Positions 1-14,200 of a DNA stretch of 64,000 nucleotides are shown here, piece by piece; position 1 is the first letter of the stretch, and every line of letters begins with the position of its first letter. The DNA lies in NCBI GenBank assembly GCA_033297205.1, contig MU859165.1, positions 1 through 64,000 on the forward strand, written 5' to 3'. A model generated the notes under the pieces. It did no database searches. It saw nothing but the letters and a program-made list of their open reading frames with translations, and was not told where the DNA came from. This stretch comes from Pseudoneurospora amorphoporcata. Its lineage: Eukaryota; Ascomycota; Sordariomycetes; Sordariales; Sordariaceae. Position numbers and translations under genes: made by a program.

Positions 1-3000
1 TCTTCTTTAATCTTTTTTGAGGATACAAAGGGGTCAGAGGCTATTAACCTCGAAATCAACCTCAGATCTCTATCTTTGAGACTCTTGGGGCGGCCGGATC
101 GAGGTGAAGAGAGTCCAGATTTTTGGACTTTGTACCGGGAAACGAGGCCGGAGATAGTGGAGTACGACACTCCTTCCTTGGCAACCAAGGCGCGCCGGGA
201 TAACCCCAAATTGTATCCCACTGTAATCCTCGTCCTTTTGTGAGGTGAATACTCTGTATTTGGAGTCCGGGGGACCAGAATTGGGCTGTTGGGCGCCATT
301 GCAAGGCAGAGGGTCGTTGTGGCTGTTGTTCATGAAAACGGAAAAATTTCAAAAAGCGGGGTTTTGAGCGAGACTTTTGTCACCCCACTGTATCTTAGCT
401 ACGGTGCATCGTTCCGACTCGGTAAACCTTGTGTTGTGATAGGCTGCCATGGACGTTCGGTGTGCCGTGTGGTTGGCGTGTTGTTGGCGAGTGGTTGGTG
501 ATCAACATGACGACAGGGCAGGCAGTGGTGTTGACGAATGGACATCTGCAACGCAACGGTGTTGTTGCTACGGTAGAAGTGTGCAGCTAGCCAAGGAAGG
601 AGACATGAAGACCGAAGAGCAAAACATGAGGTTGTGAGATGATAGCGGGCATGGACACAGTCCAATCATAACACCATGAGATCCTTCAAAATCCCTGAAC
701 ATCTAACCATCATATATGCATGGAAGCCTTCTAGAAACCAGAATCCGAAGGTGAATATATTAAAACTAGATTAACCGTACCAAACTCGCTCCACCTTGGT
801 TAACGTTGTAGTAGTAACAGCCTGGCTTCTTGTACGGAAGAGCGAGCAATTACGACGCTATCTTGGTCACCTGGGGGGTTATAGACATACAGTACGAATT
901 TAAGTTGGAAACTTTGAACATCAAATCGCGCTGCCCCCAACCAACCGAGCGGCATCGAACAGATATGTTTACATTTCCTGCCCGGTGCTGTATGTACACT
1001 ATATCGTACCCATGACCAATGCGCCTACGGTATGTCCGAGCCGGTTTGATGTTGTTGTGCGAGAAGCAAGCGGTATTTTGCCCTCATTGTGTGTATGCCA
1101 TGCAAAGACCGACTGCGAAGTTCCTTCAGTCTTGTGCCTTCCGGAGAGTGACAAGTACCTCCACGAAAGGTAGAGGTACGGTACTGTATGAATAGAAGCC
1201 GACTCTGCAGCAATTATTCATCCTCTGGCCGTCAGCATGATGATACGAATTCGGAGTTTCCTGTTAATGGCTCGTCTATCTGAGGACGTTTTTTTGACCC
1301 AGTCGAGAATTTGTGTCAGCAGGTCCGCTTCGGCCTCTCACTGCACCACCCTCTCTCTCTATACTTGATCCGTAGCACCGCTTTTCCCGACTTGTCCCTG
1401 GTCAGCATCTGGTTGGCTGGATTCCACTTTCGTCTCACGCACCCTCATTTCTTTCAGGTGCGTGTTTTGGTTCCTTAAAAAGGGACACCATTACAGCACT
1501 GCAGTAGCTTGTTGATGGTTGTATAACCACCTCAAAGAGCAGCGATACTGAACGAAGGGAACTACCCGTGTCATGTTGAATGGAATGGAAGGTATCCTCA
1601 ATGGTAAGCACCAATGCAGTCCGACGCACCCCTTCTTAAACCGGGGCGATCCGAGGTTGATTACTTGCAGATTCTCTTACCGCCCTTTTATTCACCTTTT
1701 TGAAGTTTGTGTGTGTTGAAGCATGAACCAAAAGGAGAGGTTTGGGTTGCTGAATGCTCAAGACAATAGGAAATATCACTCGCTAGTATCTGCCCCATCA
1801 AGTCCTGAGATCCAGCAGTCCCGACATGGATAGAGATACGGTTGACATACGCTCCCTGCCACACAGCAGAACTACGAGCGCCCACCTACAGCGAGGTTGC
1901 CGTTCAGGAGGCCAGGTTGGCCCATATCATTCGGTGATATAGACCTTCTAGAAGCAGCGATGGAAGCTCTCACTGGGCTGATAAGACGGTGCCATAGTGG
2001 ATGAGATGTAGATACCACCCACCGTACTAAGCACGGTGTGCTTTTGGGTTGTTGCCCTATGATAGAGGGAATAAGTGCGTATTATACCATCGTGCGGCAG
2101 TACGCAGTCAGCACTTGGAGCTGATTGTTGGAAACGAAGTGAGCATGCCTTGGAAGGGATGGAGGTATCGTCATCATTTTGTGCTCGCCGCCCCGCATCC
2201 GCATCTTGACATCTTATTCAGTCAGTCAGTCGTCTTTTGTTTGTCCGCGTTAGTAATTGATTCCATCCTCGAGTACCTGGGATTCACCGGTAAGCTCAGC
2301 ATAGTCGAAAGAGTGATAACAAAGTTCCCTGTGATGAAAGCGAAGGAAGAAGGGAGGAGACCGGGGTCCTCCGCCGACAGAGTGAGTGAGGAAAGGAAAG
2401 ACAAGCCCGATCCCCTCCCCTCCTCGCTCGCTCGCTCGCGTGCGTCTGGCCGGACTGCCGGGTTATGGTTGGTGGTAAAGCCAAGCGAAGGTAGCCAAGG
2501 GCACCGTCAAATGCCGTGTGACCCCATGCGTTCATCACGGCGGCTGTTGGACCAATCAGATGGCTGCTGCGGCGATTGAAAAGGGCTTTTTGTTTTTGTT
2601 TAAAAAGTCCGCATTAGCGTAGTTCGAAAAAAAACATCCAGAAAAAAGATCAGCAACAACTTGGAAACACATGGAATTGAAGCAATCGACGTTCGGACTC
2701 GTGGTTGGTGGATGCTAGGCGAGTGGTACCCTCCTCACATCGCTCACAAGTGAACATTGGCGTTGGGGGCCAACAACCTGCGAGAAGCCAAGGATGAGTC
2801 GAGTTGAGAGGGAGGCCTAGGCTTACGACGGCTAAGTAATTGCGACGAGGGAACCGAAGAGAAGAACAAAAAGTAGCTGCCTAGTTGTTATTTTGACCGG
2901 CAATATCATGATACATACCACTGCATCATGGCGGTGTCACGGCCGCGTTTTTGGCCTTGTATCTTCTCGTTCGACAGACAGTATCATCTACCATAAGGCT

Positions 3001-6000
3001 GAGTTCCGGACGGGAACGGTACACTGCGTTACCATCCCGGCTCGGGTGTCCGCAGACCGCAGAGCTGAAAAAGAAGTTTGGCAGGTTGCGCATTGCGATT
3101 GCGAGTTTGTGATGGGTGCAGTGGTGGTGCCAGATGCTGCTGCGAGCGGGTTTAGGACGTTGCATTCGATCGTTGCAATGGTGTGTTGTGTTTTTTTGGT
3201 GCGGGATGGTACCTTAGGTTCAAAAGTTGGTTGGGACCCGACGACTCTGTTGGTCGAGTTGATGTATCCATGAATTTGGCAGGGCGATGGAACGTCAAGG
3301 GCGACTCCGAGTTCACCTGACCTCATGCCGTGGGGTGATTGGGCAACAAAAACCCGCGGAGTGGGGAGCGTTTGCCGAGCGTGTGGAGTGTTCCGTCCCC
3401 GCCGCAGCGATCAACCGGCCAACCGGCCCCGTTTGCGGCCGGTGGGCAACAGACCAGGGCCCGCTAGGGCGGGAGGGCTTCTTCCATTTTGTTACCTGAC
3501 ACCAACAAGCCAACGATCGATCATGCATCCAAACAAACCTCTCGTCGGGGCGGAGATGGCTGAGAACAATCAATGTAAACCAACTGCATGCCCGCCTTTC
3601 TGCATAGCGAGCACACTTTATAGAAAAATGGCGGTCCGACCCTTGCATCCTCTAAATCAACACTGCTTCCGCCTTTCAGCGCCTCACTGGTGCGCTGCCG
3701 TGCGCTAACGGATGACTTACATACAGCAAGATAGGTACAGCAGCCCTTTGAGTAAATGCCCCTTTAAGCCACTGAGATTGCACGTCCCCATCAACACTCC
3801 GAATGGTCGTTCTGGGTCTTCCTCCATCCAACCTATTGCGTCACCCTCAAGATGCCCTGAGGACGCGATCGCAATTCCTGCACCTCCCGTCCTGCTGTCC
3901 TGCCGGGCGTTTGTCATCCTCGCAATTGATTCAATCGAGTCCTACCCAGTCTGGGCATAACAAGTCCTGTCCTGTCCTGGCTGCTGAATGCAACGATCCG
4001 ACAACAGGGCAGTTGACTGGTTCCTAAACGCGAGTGAGCACTACCACCAATTATTTGCTCAAATCGAATCAAAAAGTCCGAATAATCGAATGTAACCCCG
4101 GCGGCCGCGTGGGCAGAAGCTACTTCAAAATGTGTGGTCCTTTTTACCTTTGTTCCTCCTTTTAGAGTAACCACCGAGACCACTCTTCAGGTTTTGGCCC
4201 CTGAGCACCTCCAATCTTCGCACCAGCGACGAACCAGGACTCGCGAACGCCCACGACGGTTGGAAGCGGAAGCAGAAACAAATGAGGAACTATCAGTGAT
4301 CTGGCGTTTTGTTGGTTGATAACAAGGTGCCGACGATTATACGAAGCCGGGCCCGATGCAAAGTTAGCGAAAGTTAGGTACGGAATGGTCTCCCCATATT
4401 GCCTTTTTCCCTGTGTGCATGCTATCAAACTTACCTACAAACAGGGTACTTACTACTGGCCGATCTGAGCACTTGAGTTTACAACGTTACGTACTTACAA
4501 TATCACATCACGTTGGCCCCTCGATCGGGTCTGGTCTGGTCGTCGGTCAGTTCCACCGGTCACCCGCCCCGCGGCCCCCGGCCCCCGTACACCGAATTAA
4601 ACTATTCAGTGGCCTCTAAGCCACCCGAGTCCCTGGGAATGGTACCTCTAGTCTTACTACCACCGTAACCATGAGCATCATCACCATCGTCACTGTCACA
4701 ATCCCTAGTCCTAGTCTAGGGCCTTTTTTCCCTTGCCGTCGAACCAATGAGTCAAGCCAAGCCAAGCCCAGTTTCCTCTCGTGTCATTGCGAGTCCGGTG
4801 CATTGTTCCCTGCTTGTGGCTCGAGCGGGATATTTCTCTTCTCATCTTTAGCTCTTTACTCTCTACCCAACCCGACAGTTTATTCAGGTCCGAGTCTAGA
4901 GTTTGTGAGAAAAGAAGACTCGCACTGAGTAGGAAGTAAGGTACTTCCACACTTCCTTCGGACAGTTTCAAGCCACCCCCTTGAGCTAAGTAGCTCTTCT
5001 TTTCTAAGTAGGTTGTTTATCAGCAATCTGTCCCCCAAGCTATGATCACGAACAAGAAGACGAGTTCCTTGAAGCTTTTGATATTGTAAGCAGCGACGAA
5101 AGAAGCAAAAACCACAGAGCCTCAACGCGTTGTTCGTTTAGCACCAATGGGGAGCAAGAAAGCCATCGGCACCGAGAATCTCAAACAAAGCCGAAAAACA
5201 GGCGTTGAAAAGAAAAGATAAGAAAATCCACCGAAAATTGCAATTAGCTCTCAACAGCCTCTGAGCTAAGTGGACTGTATCTTCACTTTTTCAGTGACAT
5301 CAATACCGGCTTACTTTCCCACCTCCTGATGCCCCGCTAAAGAGATGATGTTTTAGCACCACGCTGCCCTACAGGGCAAGGCAGTGCCTTAAGCCACCCC
5401 AAAAAAAAAGCCGAAACACCTACCCCCGTCTACAAGCATGTTGTCGGACAGAGACAAAATCCCAGGTAACAGAATCCTCCAGATGTTCGTGGCTGGGCGT
5501 TCACTGCGCGGCGTCATTCATTATTAGTTTCATCTCAGACATACCTGCTATTTCTTTCCACCAGGTCGGTACCGACGGGATAGATCCGCGTGCCTCAAGA
5601 TTGGATGTGCTACTCTAGTTCTAGTGGCTAGCCGTATTTGAAATCAGCATCAATGGAAAAAGAAATGTACCGACTGATCTTTTTTGATGCCTTTAATCAT
5701 ACTAGACAACACGTGTTTTACAGGGCAGTCAAGTTGCTCCAGGGTGCCCGGTGAGAGTGTCTTGAACCTCATTCAGGAAAAGCGTAGCAAGGCGAGCTGG
5801 AGATTGCTGAGCTGCACGCTCGCTCGCTCGCTGTGACGGAACGGATATTCGCAATGGAATGTGATGGGAGTGATGAGCAATCAAACACATGTACCTAGCG
5901 ACTTTTCAGTGCTCTGTCATGTGTAAGCCAACGATACCCCTCCTTCCTGATCTTTTCTAACCTACCCTTCCTTACCTTCCTTACATATCACGCCGAACCG

Positions 6001-6464
6001 GCGTTTTGGTCTTCAACGGTGCTGCTTCACTTTACTTTGCTTGCTTGTTAGGTCGCTAGGTGCGCTTGTTGTTGGCGCGCAAACTTTCTTTTCTCTTTTC
6101 TTTTTTTCTGGTTTCATCTTGTTATTTTCAGAAGGTTTTCGGATTGAAGGGAAGGGGCTGGTCTTGGCAGGCTTTGTGGAAGGTTTGGTAGTTTCCATCC
6201 AATGACGTCTGATATTTGTGTCTATTCGTTTTCTTAATGCGCAGCATTGTCATAATATGTGCAGAGTAAACAAGAGGAGTGTGGGGGTGTGGGCGTTGTT
6301 CTTTCAGACATGACGATAGAAAGATACAATAAGCAGAGGATTCTGGTAACAAAAGAGAAAGCTATGCTAACGAATGACGCGAAGAAAAAAGATAAACTTT
6401 GTGACAAAAACCGCTGAATGTAAATTTGCATGCGAAAGACAGAAAACGATGACAACTGCTGAAC

Positions 6465-6508
<44 letters not shown>

Positions 6509-6916
6509 ACTCTGCCGCCCGCGCGCTATAACCCGTGTAATGTTTCTATGCCGACCAACCGACCGCCTTGAACAAAAAACCAAGCAGAAACAAACCGTCC
6601 GCCCATTCATGACCGACCGACCTCCCTCTCTTTATGAATCGTTGCATGGTAAAAAGTAGAAAAAGTAGAGGCGATCAAACAGATACAAGAACCCCTTCCC
6701 CGCTAATGATGAACAGAACAGAGAGAAAGTAGCACATTATTCGTACAAGCGAGCGAAGAGTATGTGTCCCGCTCTCCCTAAAATTCCTCCTTTTGGTATC
6801 CCCAACACAACAACCTGAACGTTGAACAAGAAAAACAAGAAGAAACAAGAAATAAAAAACATCTTTAATCATCTTTTGATACACACGTAATGGGACTTGG
6901 GGTAAGGGTAAGATAA
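1..6916. other. Gene-free stretch downstream of flbC
   Basis: No convincing protein gene is visible. Open frames are short, overlap on both strands and show no recognisable motif; the longest (2049-2579, plus) has no domain I recognise. The part next to flbC (about 6.0-6.9 kb) is probably its 3' untranslated region and flank, including a 38-A run. Short tandem CGCT copies occur near 2425 and 5818. No tRNA-like B box was seen. Confidence 0.5.
6466..6503. repeat. Run of 38 A residues
   Basis: An uninterrupted A homopolymer lies about 410 bp past the flbC stop codon (as T on the flbC strand). Its length makes it prone to replication slippage and assembly error. No flanking target-site duplication or open frame marks it as a retroposed tail, so I treat it as a simple repeat. 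Confidence 0.95.
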
Positions 6917-8239
6917 TCACCTCCCCCAAGCATGGCCCTGATGACCACCATCAACCCTCATAGAAGGCGGCAGTGACGAGAGAATACCGCTGCTGCCTAG
7001 GGAAGGGATAGCCATAGGTGGGAGGCCACCCAGGTTGTTGCTGGATGATGATGAAAGGCCGGTATAGTGCTGACTCATGGGGCCCGAGGAGCAAGATCGT
7101 GCGAAGCTGTCGTAGGTCTCTGGTCGGAGGTCCATGGTGCCGATGTCGAAGCGTTTGGAGCAGCCATCTTCCATGTGCCTGTTATGGAAAGTATTGTTAG
7201 TGTCACGTCATGGAGAATGAGGGTTGATAGCGAGGGAATGGGCTTACCTTCGCAGAGTATCCTTCCTAGCAAACAGACGGCTGCAGTAATCGCACTTGTG
7301 GCTGCGCTCCTTCAAGTGCACGCTCTGGTGATGTCTCTGGAGATCGGTCTTGCGCACAAACTTCTTGGTGCAACCGGCTTCCTGGCAGGGGAAAGGATAG
7401 TCCCGGTTGGGCTCGTGCGTCTCCAGGTGCGCCTTGTAATTGTAGCTTCGGCTGAACAGTTTCCCACACCCCTTGACCTTGCATTGGAAGTTCGCTTCCT
7501 CCTTGGTCGTCAGGCGTCGTTGTTGCCTCTTGGGACGGGGCACTCGGTAGGATCGTTGTCCATTTTGGAGGAAAGCCGATGTTTGCGCGGCTCCGGGGCC
7601 CGGATAGAACTCGGGCTCAAGAGGCTGGTAGGATGATCCTCCATCCGAGAGATAACCTGCGGTGTTGTGTGTGTAGGCGCCGCTGTCTGAAGGGTATGAT
7701 GTGTTCATCGAACGAGGCGAGGGATAATGAGAGACTTCCATGCTTGACCCATACTCTGTCTCCATCTTAACCCGTGGTGTTAGTTGACCACTCATCGATG
7801 TGTTTGAGTGGTAGGAAAGTGACGTCCTCGATGCAGGTGGAATCGGAGACCGGGATGACGGGCCGGAAGGAGGCGGCGTAGAGGTTGAAAGACCATGCCC
7901 GTCGTGGTGAGGGTGGTAAACATCGTGGCTGTATGGATAACCCCCATACGAGCCGTATTCTGCGGCGAGAATGCTAGGCATACCGGTGGCGGAGGAGGCA
8001 GGAAGGATGACGGTGCTGTTCCAGTCGGGCTGGCCCATTGATTCAAGCGGCGGTAGCGATGACCCCGGGTCCATAGACGAAGTCACGGAGCAGGACTGGT
8101 CACCATATATGGATGAAATCTTGTATTGCTGTTCCACCAGGCCGGGCGAGGGATAATCAACCGAAGACCTTTCGGAAGGGCAGTAGCTGTGCGAGGGGGT
8201 TGAGGGCGACCTGGTCAGAGATGGTGGAGTGAGAGCCAT
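6917..8239 (-). CDS. flbC: C2H2 zinc-finger conidiation regulator FlbC
   Basis: Predicted nuclear transcription factor of the FlbC family, which in Aspergillus helps activate the asexual sporulation programme. Two exons, 8239-7248 and 7178-6917, are joined by a 69-bp GTAAGC...AG intron that splits an Arg codon; the product is about 417 aa. The first two-thirds is Ser/Pro/Tyr/Gly-rich and looks disordered, typical of an activation region. Zinc fingers follow at about residues 253-275 (C-x4-C...H-x3-H), 285-308, and 316 onward; the third crosses the splice junction and reads RRHMEDGC. The start is the first in-frame ATG (MALTPPSL); the frame is open further upstream to 8326 but with no ATG. The C-terminal tail is Ser/Gly-rich. 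Both flanks are long and gene-free, as is common for developmental regulators. Family identity is recognised from the finger block; its role in this species is inferred. Confidence 0.9.
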
Positions 8240-11200
8240 GATTGAGGATCTTTTTTGCTGATGGGGGTGGGAGGATGTTGGCTGATGTTCGATTATATAC
8301 GAATTCGTAGGACTGAAGATGGACACGATGACACACGATGGACCTTTTTGTTGTTGGAGAGCGAGTACTAGGGGGAGAGGTGCCGAGTAAGATGCGCCGG
8401 GGGTCCGATTGGGTTGTTAGACGCAGTCAAGGGGGGCTTTGCCTTATGAAAGGATGGGGTGCGAGCCAGATATAGGGATGGGCGGATGGCAGCCGGTTGG
8501 CACGGATCTTGTATTGGGAGTCGGACCAAGTACTTGGTATACTGAGTGTTGATCCTGAGATGTGAGGCAGGCTGTGGAAGCACAGAACAACGGGTGTGGA
8601 TGACGAGGCAGACAACCGGGGTTGTCTTATACACCTCTGTGATGGGACCATCTTTTCTGCCTGGCTAAGAATGGAGTAAGCGCTGCTGTACAGAGAGCTT
8701 TCCCACAGAAAGAAACTGGGGATGCAGATGACTGGGCAAGGGGCCGACATACCTACTACCTTGGACTTGACCACACCCACAGTACGAAGGAGTGAGAAGA
8801 AGAGACATGGGCAGGATGTAGCAAGGCAAGTGGAACCTCGACCTCATTCTCACTAGAGACATGGGGTTCTGCGGTGGTGGCTGCGCATGGGGTAGGTAAG
8901 GCTAGCAAAGAGGGAGTGTGTGATTGAAGTTCCTAGAAGAGGAAAAAGGACATGACAGCCCATGTACCGAATAAGAATTGAGGACTAATTTGGGCTACAA
9001 GGTCGCTTGACACCACCCAGATTGGGAAATAGGATTCCTGCGGAACAAGCTCCTGTCCTGTCCCAGTCGGTTACAGGTTGGGTGGAAAAATAAACATGTT
9101 GGCTCAGAGTCTCATGCAGACTTTAGAAACACTAGAGTCCTAGGATTGTGTGCGAAGACGGTGCAAAAAGGTAGGTAGATAGTGTAGCGTAGGGTGGGGA
9201 GATTTACAGCGCCCGGAATAGACCAGGGGGCTCCGAGTGCTGTGTGGAGAGATGACGGACTCGGAAAACAGCAGTATGGATGATGAGCCAGGAGGGGAAA
9301 ATAGAACTCGATGCAGTAACTTTTCGGACGGATGAAGGTATACCTATCAGGGCTGCAGAACGAGGTCGATCTAATAAAAGTAGAGGCTGCGGTACTGGAG
9401 TGACCTTGCTGAGTAGCTGAAGTCAAGGGACGTAGTGGTACCTTGGGGCTTTGTATACCTGGGCCGCTGTTGGCATGGAACCTCCTACTCGGAGTCCCAA
9501 CAAGCACCTGCGAGATCCATGAATGGGATGGATGTTTGGGAGTTCCAGCCAGGGCCCGCTAACAGGGCTGGGTGACCAGTCACACAGCAGCTCACGGCAC
9601 CACCCCCCCTGACTTCCTGGCTGGATGGTTCGTGCGAGCTCGCGAGGGACAATGTTGGCTCAAGACTGACTCTGTTGGGTTTTAGCAACAGAAGCCATGC
9701 CCATGCAGCCTCCTTGGTCTCCGGTGTGCGGGAAGGGTCTGGTCAAGAAGACCCGAGAGCTCGCTGCCCAGTCAAGAACGTGCCATGACGGGGTTGTTCG
9801 GTAGCCAATCCGCAGGGCATAGATAGCTCTTTGCTCTTCGGAGAGAACGAGGCTCTTGAACTTGAGCTTTCCATCCATCTGTGCCCAAGAAGAAAAGCCA
9901 TCGTTGCGTACCTAGGAAGAGCATGATGACTCGGCCAACAATGTAGCGGCACTTTGTAAGAACGGTATGGCAAGCACGACACTCGGGGGCGCCATCCACG
10001 GGTACCTTGGGGCGCAATCTGTCGAACCCGGTGTGGCAGAGGACACCTACCTGTAAGGTAGAGGTAGTGTCTCGACTCTGGTGGAGTGGGCTGGCTCCCT
10101 ACCTAGGTAAGGTAGCTCACTGGCTCCAGGGCGCCCTGGCTTCCATCTTGGGCCCAACTGCTAATGGCAAGGAGGTGGAATGGGTGTGCCCATGATGTGG
10201 GGGAGGCAAGCGCTTGCGCCTGTTTGCTGGACAGGGAAGCCGTCTGAGTGGTCGAGCGGCCGACAACAGACGCGGCGGCAGTACGAATAGGCGATGGGCA
10301 CCTTTCTCTGGGATGCAGGGGACTCGGGCTGATGATGGGCGTGGGATGATGCTCTTCTCAGCAACGGAAGCAATGGAAACCTCCTCAACATTGGAAGACA
10401 TTCCGAGTGGTTGGAGTGGTCGAGCGGGCTTCCGAAAGACGATGGAAAGAGTGCAGTAGTAGTAACGGGCCCCATTTGCCCGTGTGTGATGCAAGAGGTG
10501 CGACCAGAGAAGGGAGACATGCTGGGTTTGAGGCCATCGACAGGTTGGTTCCCTTTTCGGCCCCCAATTCTGTGTCCGATTGCAGGCAGAGGTCGGTGAG
10601 ACGTGAGAGGAGTGATTAAGGTAGGTAGTGAATGTCCGTGTTGGAGTAGGTCGGATGAGGAAAAAGAAAAAGAAAAAGAAACAAGGAAATCAAAGTGGTG
10701 TGACTTGATGACCTGGGTGGGGACAATGCCAACAGACAGCGAAGTGGGTTGATGGATTGAGAATTGACGCGAACGGCGGGGAGGATGCGATGAACGGTGC
10801 GAGGAAGCGGACGACGGCCAATGCTTCAGGTGACGACCGGCTGGGACACCTCAATGGAAGGCACAGAGGCAGATCTGGAGCCCTGTAAGTTAGTGGAGAT
10901 CGACCCTCCCACAATGGAACTGAAGGCTACTACCTCCACTACCTTATGGACATGGATCCGCTGTACTCAGCCCAGTCCCGTCACCGCAGCTACGGGGGGC
11001 CCCGACTGTTCTCAGGGCATGCCCGGCCTGCCAGTCGGCCCCAAACTCTCACCATTTCATCCCTTCATCTTCGCTTGTGGTTCTCATTTCATCCAAACAA
11101 CAACAAATCTCATGTCCACGATATACGCGTTTCCACCAGCATGGGATCAAGCCATGTCAAGTCATGCAAAGCACCTCGGCCTCAACAGCCGTAGGCAAAA

Positions 11201-14200
11201 GGAGCGGACACGGCATGAGGTCCTGTGGTCTGTACATCTACCTACATGAGCACCCGGACCGAGTATGTACCACAAACAACAACTGCGCGACGGCTCTTTA
11301 GGGGCGGGCATCATCCCGCTCCCTTTGGTGGGACACAACCGGGGCAACTCTGGTTCCGTTCCCGGTCACTCTGAGTCTGGCACAACAAAGGTCTCTACTT
11401 CTTCCGCGCCTTCTCGAAGCTTTTCGGCCAAACAACAACGAGAGGTACCTTGACCTTGGCTCGCTTGCTCAGTGAACAGGCAGCCAGATGACCATGGGGA
11501 ATCGGTGGAGGCTCATCCTCGATGCCGGCCATGCAAAAGGCCCCTTGGCGCGATTTGCTGTGGGACATTGTAACGAGGTCACTGTGAGAGAGGCTTCGGA
11601 TGGGCTGGCCTGCAGCTCAGTAACAGCCACACAAGTGGGTGGTGCCTAATTCTACCCATGTCCTAGTGGTTTGCCAGCCCAGGGATGCGACTGGGTCACT
11701 GCCCTCATATCCGTCATGCCCTCGGACTTGACCCATGAAAGTCCTGATAAAGATGTCATGGACATAGGCTGGCATGCTTGACTTTCGTGGGGCCAACAGG
11801 GTCCAAGACAGGCTTCATCCTCACGGGTACGCCATCAAAAAAACCTCCGTTCAATATCGATCAAGGTACCTGCGGCGTGTTTATTAAGCCAGCTTACTTG
11901 TTAGCAACTGAGCATGGTGCAGTGACCAACTCAAAGTTGACGACGGCTTCAGCATTCGTATGCTAACCACTACGAGATCATTTGTCACGTTCGTCGCACA
12001 ACGCCATCTCACCGACCAGCGCGGACATGAAGTATGCGCAAGGTGAATCACGGACTTTGTGCCATGATCAGCCTTAACCGAAAACCGTTGTCTCTCCACC
12101 AGTTCGATGTTCCTCCCAGTTTCGGTAGAAACTGGTAACGAGCCTCCACGTCTTGAGGTTGTTGGGCCCCGTCCTACTTACACAGGAGTTTCTTGACGTC
12201 TCGTTCGGAAACAACCTCGCTAAACCCCATCTTTCGGCGAATGAAGTTGGCACGAATGGCGTTCTGCGGCCTTGCGGAAGCCGATCGTCAACGGGCCATG
12301 ACACCATTCGGCTGTGCCTCTTCCTCTCTTGCGCCTCAGCACTTTAAATCCCAGTGCAAGAGACGAGCCGATAAACCGATAAATGCGATTAGAGGAAACC
12401 ACAAGCAACACCATCTTACTTTACCAGTCTTGAAGGCACTTTTATCTCGATCAATATGCGAGCCAACCGAACCGTTCCAAACGCCGAATCCGAATCATCT
12501 GTAATTCGACGGCAGACGAGATGAAGGGGTTGAGTCGTATCCAAGCTTTCCGACTGCTCGGAGGTCTCGTGGCTGTATCTCGAACCCCGGACCAATCAAC
12601 GTTTATGCCCCGTACGGGACTGGTAGCTGACTGCCGTAGGTGACATTAGACCCTCTTTCGTCTTTGGCCGTTCACCTTGCTTATCGCTCTCCAGAGTGGA
12701 CAAGGAACGCGGGACGGTTAGAGGTCTCTAGCAGCCGACTGGCACCTGACTCTCATGGCACACGACTCTGTCTTTATTGCCCACGCAGGAATCGTACACA
12801 TGCCTGTCGTGACTGTCTCCTGGAAGGGACTCACCGAAAGATACGAACTCGATTCGCGTCAGACCGAGACGAATCATACCTTATCAAATATCTCTTTGGC
12901 TGTTCCCCAAAAGCCGAACGACAGGCACCAAGACAGAGTCCTTCATCATTCGGTTACCTGACGTTAGCAGGAACCAAGTTGGGAAAGGGCTTGGGCACGT
13001 CTTCGGGGCTCGTCAACGGGGGAGTGCCCTGGCTCTGTGAATGGATGGTTGCATATTAGCGGGTCATACCCCCAGAATAACATCACCCAACAACACCATT
13101 GGCAGCATGGGAGCACTGCATACGATGGAACACTACAGCACCTATTTCTGTGAGGCTGCTGCTGAAACATTCGGCAACATGTTTCCACTATAGAGCTGAC
13201 GCAATATAGCTCAGTCGTTTCGTTGGCTGTGCGGAAGAATGAACGAGGACAAATTAGCAGGTAAGTGTCCATCTCGTCTAGTTTTCGTGAACAGTCAAAA
13301 CTATCTGGACAAATAGTTCATACTTTGAACTCGTTGTGTACCCAAGAATGACCGGCGAAATCTAGCAGGAGGCTAGCCAAGAGCTCATAACTATAGCGTG
13401 CGAAGAGGTTACACTGACTGACTGCCACCCTCACTAACACCCTAGGTAGCCCTAGTTCTATAGCGTATTGGTGATTCTTCTCTCTTTGCTAGTCATCTTA
13501 AGTTGTCTCTCCTCTTTTGTCGCCGACTTCCCTCTTCCTCTTCCTGACGGGTCAATAACGATGCCGAAAATCCTGTAAACAAGACATCGAACATTGAAAC
13601 CAACTGACACTTAGCACACACAGCCACACTTCCCGTCCCTTCAGCCCCTATCGGCTGGTCATTGATATCCTTCACACACAGTGTCCTGTATGCTTTACCC
13701 ATCATCACATCCAGTTCCCACCTGTCCGTTCATTGCATCTGCATCATAATCCGAAATAAAGGCCATCACAACTTCCCAACACAGAGTGTGATTACTGATG
13801 TTGAAACTACCTAGCCCCCATATGTACATGCACGGAATCCGTTCCGATCAGTCGTGTAGTACCGAAACCTACATACACCTACACTGCCCTGCCTCCTACT
13901 CAGAACCTCGCGAGAAGAGGCGGGCGGGCGGGTACCTTGCAGCTGGGCTGAGGCGATGATGAGTTTGGTTTCTTCAGCTCTGAGGCTCAGCCACATCCAC
14001 TTCATGCTCTTCTCCTCCATAATTTATTTCTTATCTCTTCTGTTGCGTTCCATTCATTACCTACCCAGTGTTGTCTTCAAGGATGAAACACACAGCGCGG
14101 CTGATGCAGTTAACAGATCTAACTCAGCATTGTGTTGTAACAAGTGATGCCAACGTCTCGAAGAAGCTTTCGGCCGCAGGAGACGACCGGCATCTTATTT

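Noticed and set aside
2049..2579. Plus-strand open frame of 176 codons in the left flank
   Set aside because: Random-looking composition, no family resemblance, and the overlapping minus-strand frames are equally open.
12540..12580. tRNA-like GGGGTTCGAGA on the minus strand
   Set aside because: The T-loop consensus breaks after GTTCGA and no complementary T stem or acceptor stem could be drawn.
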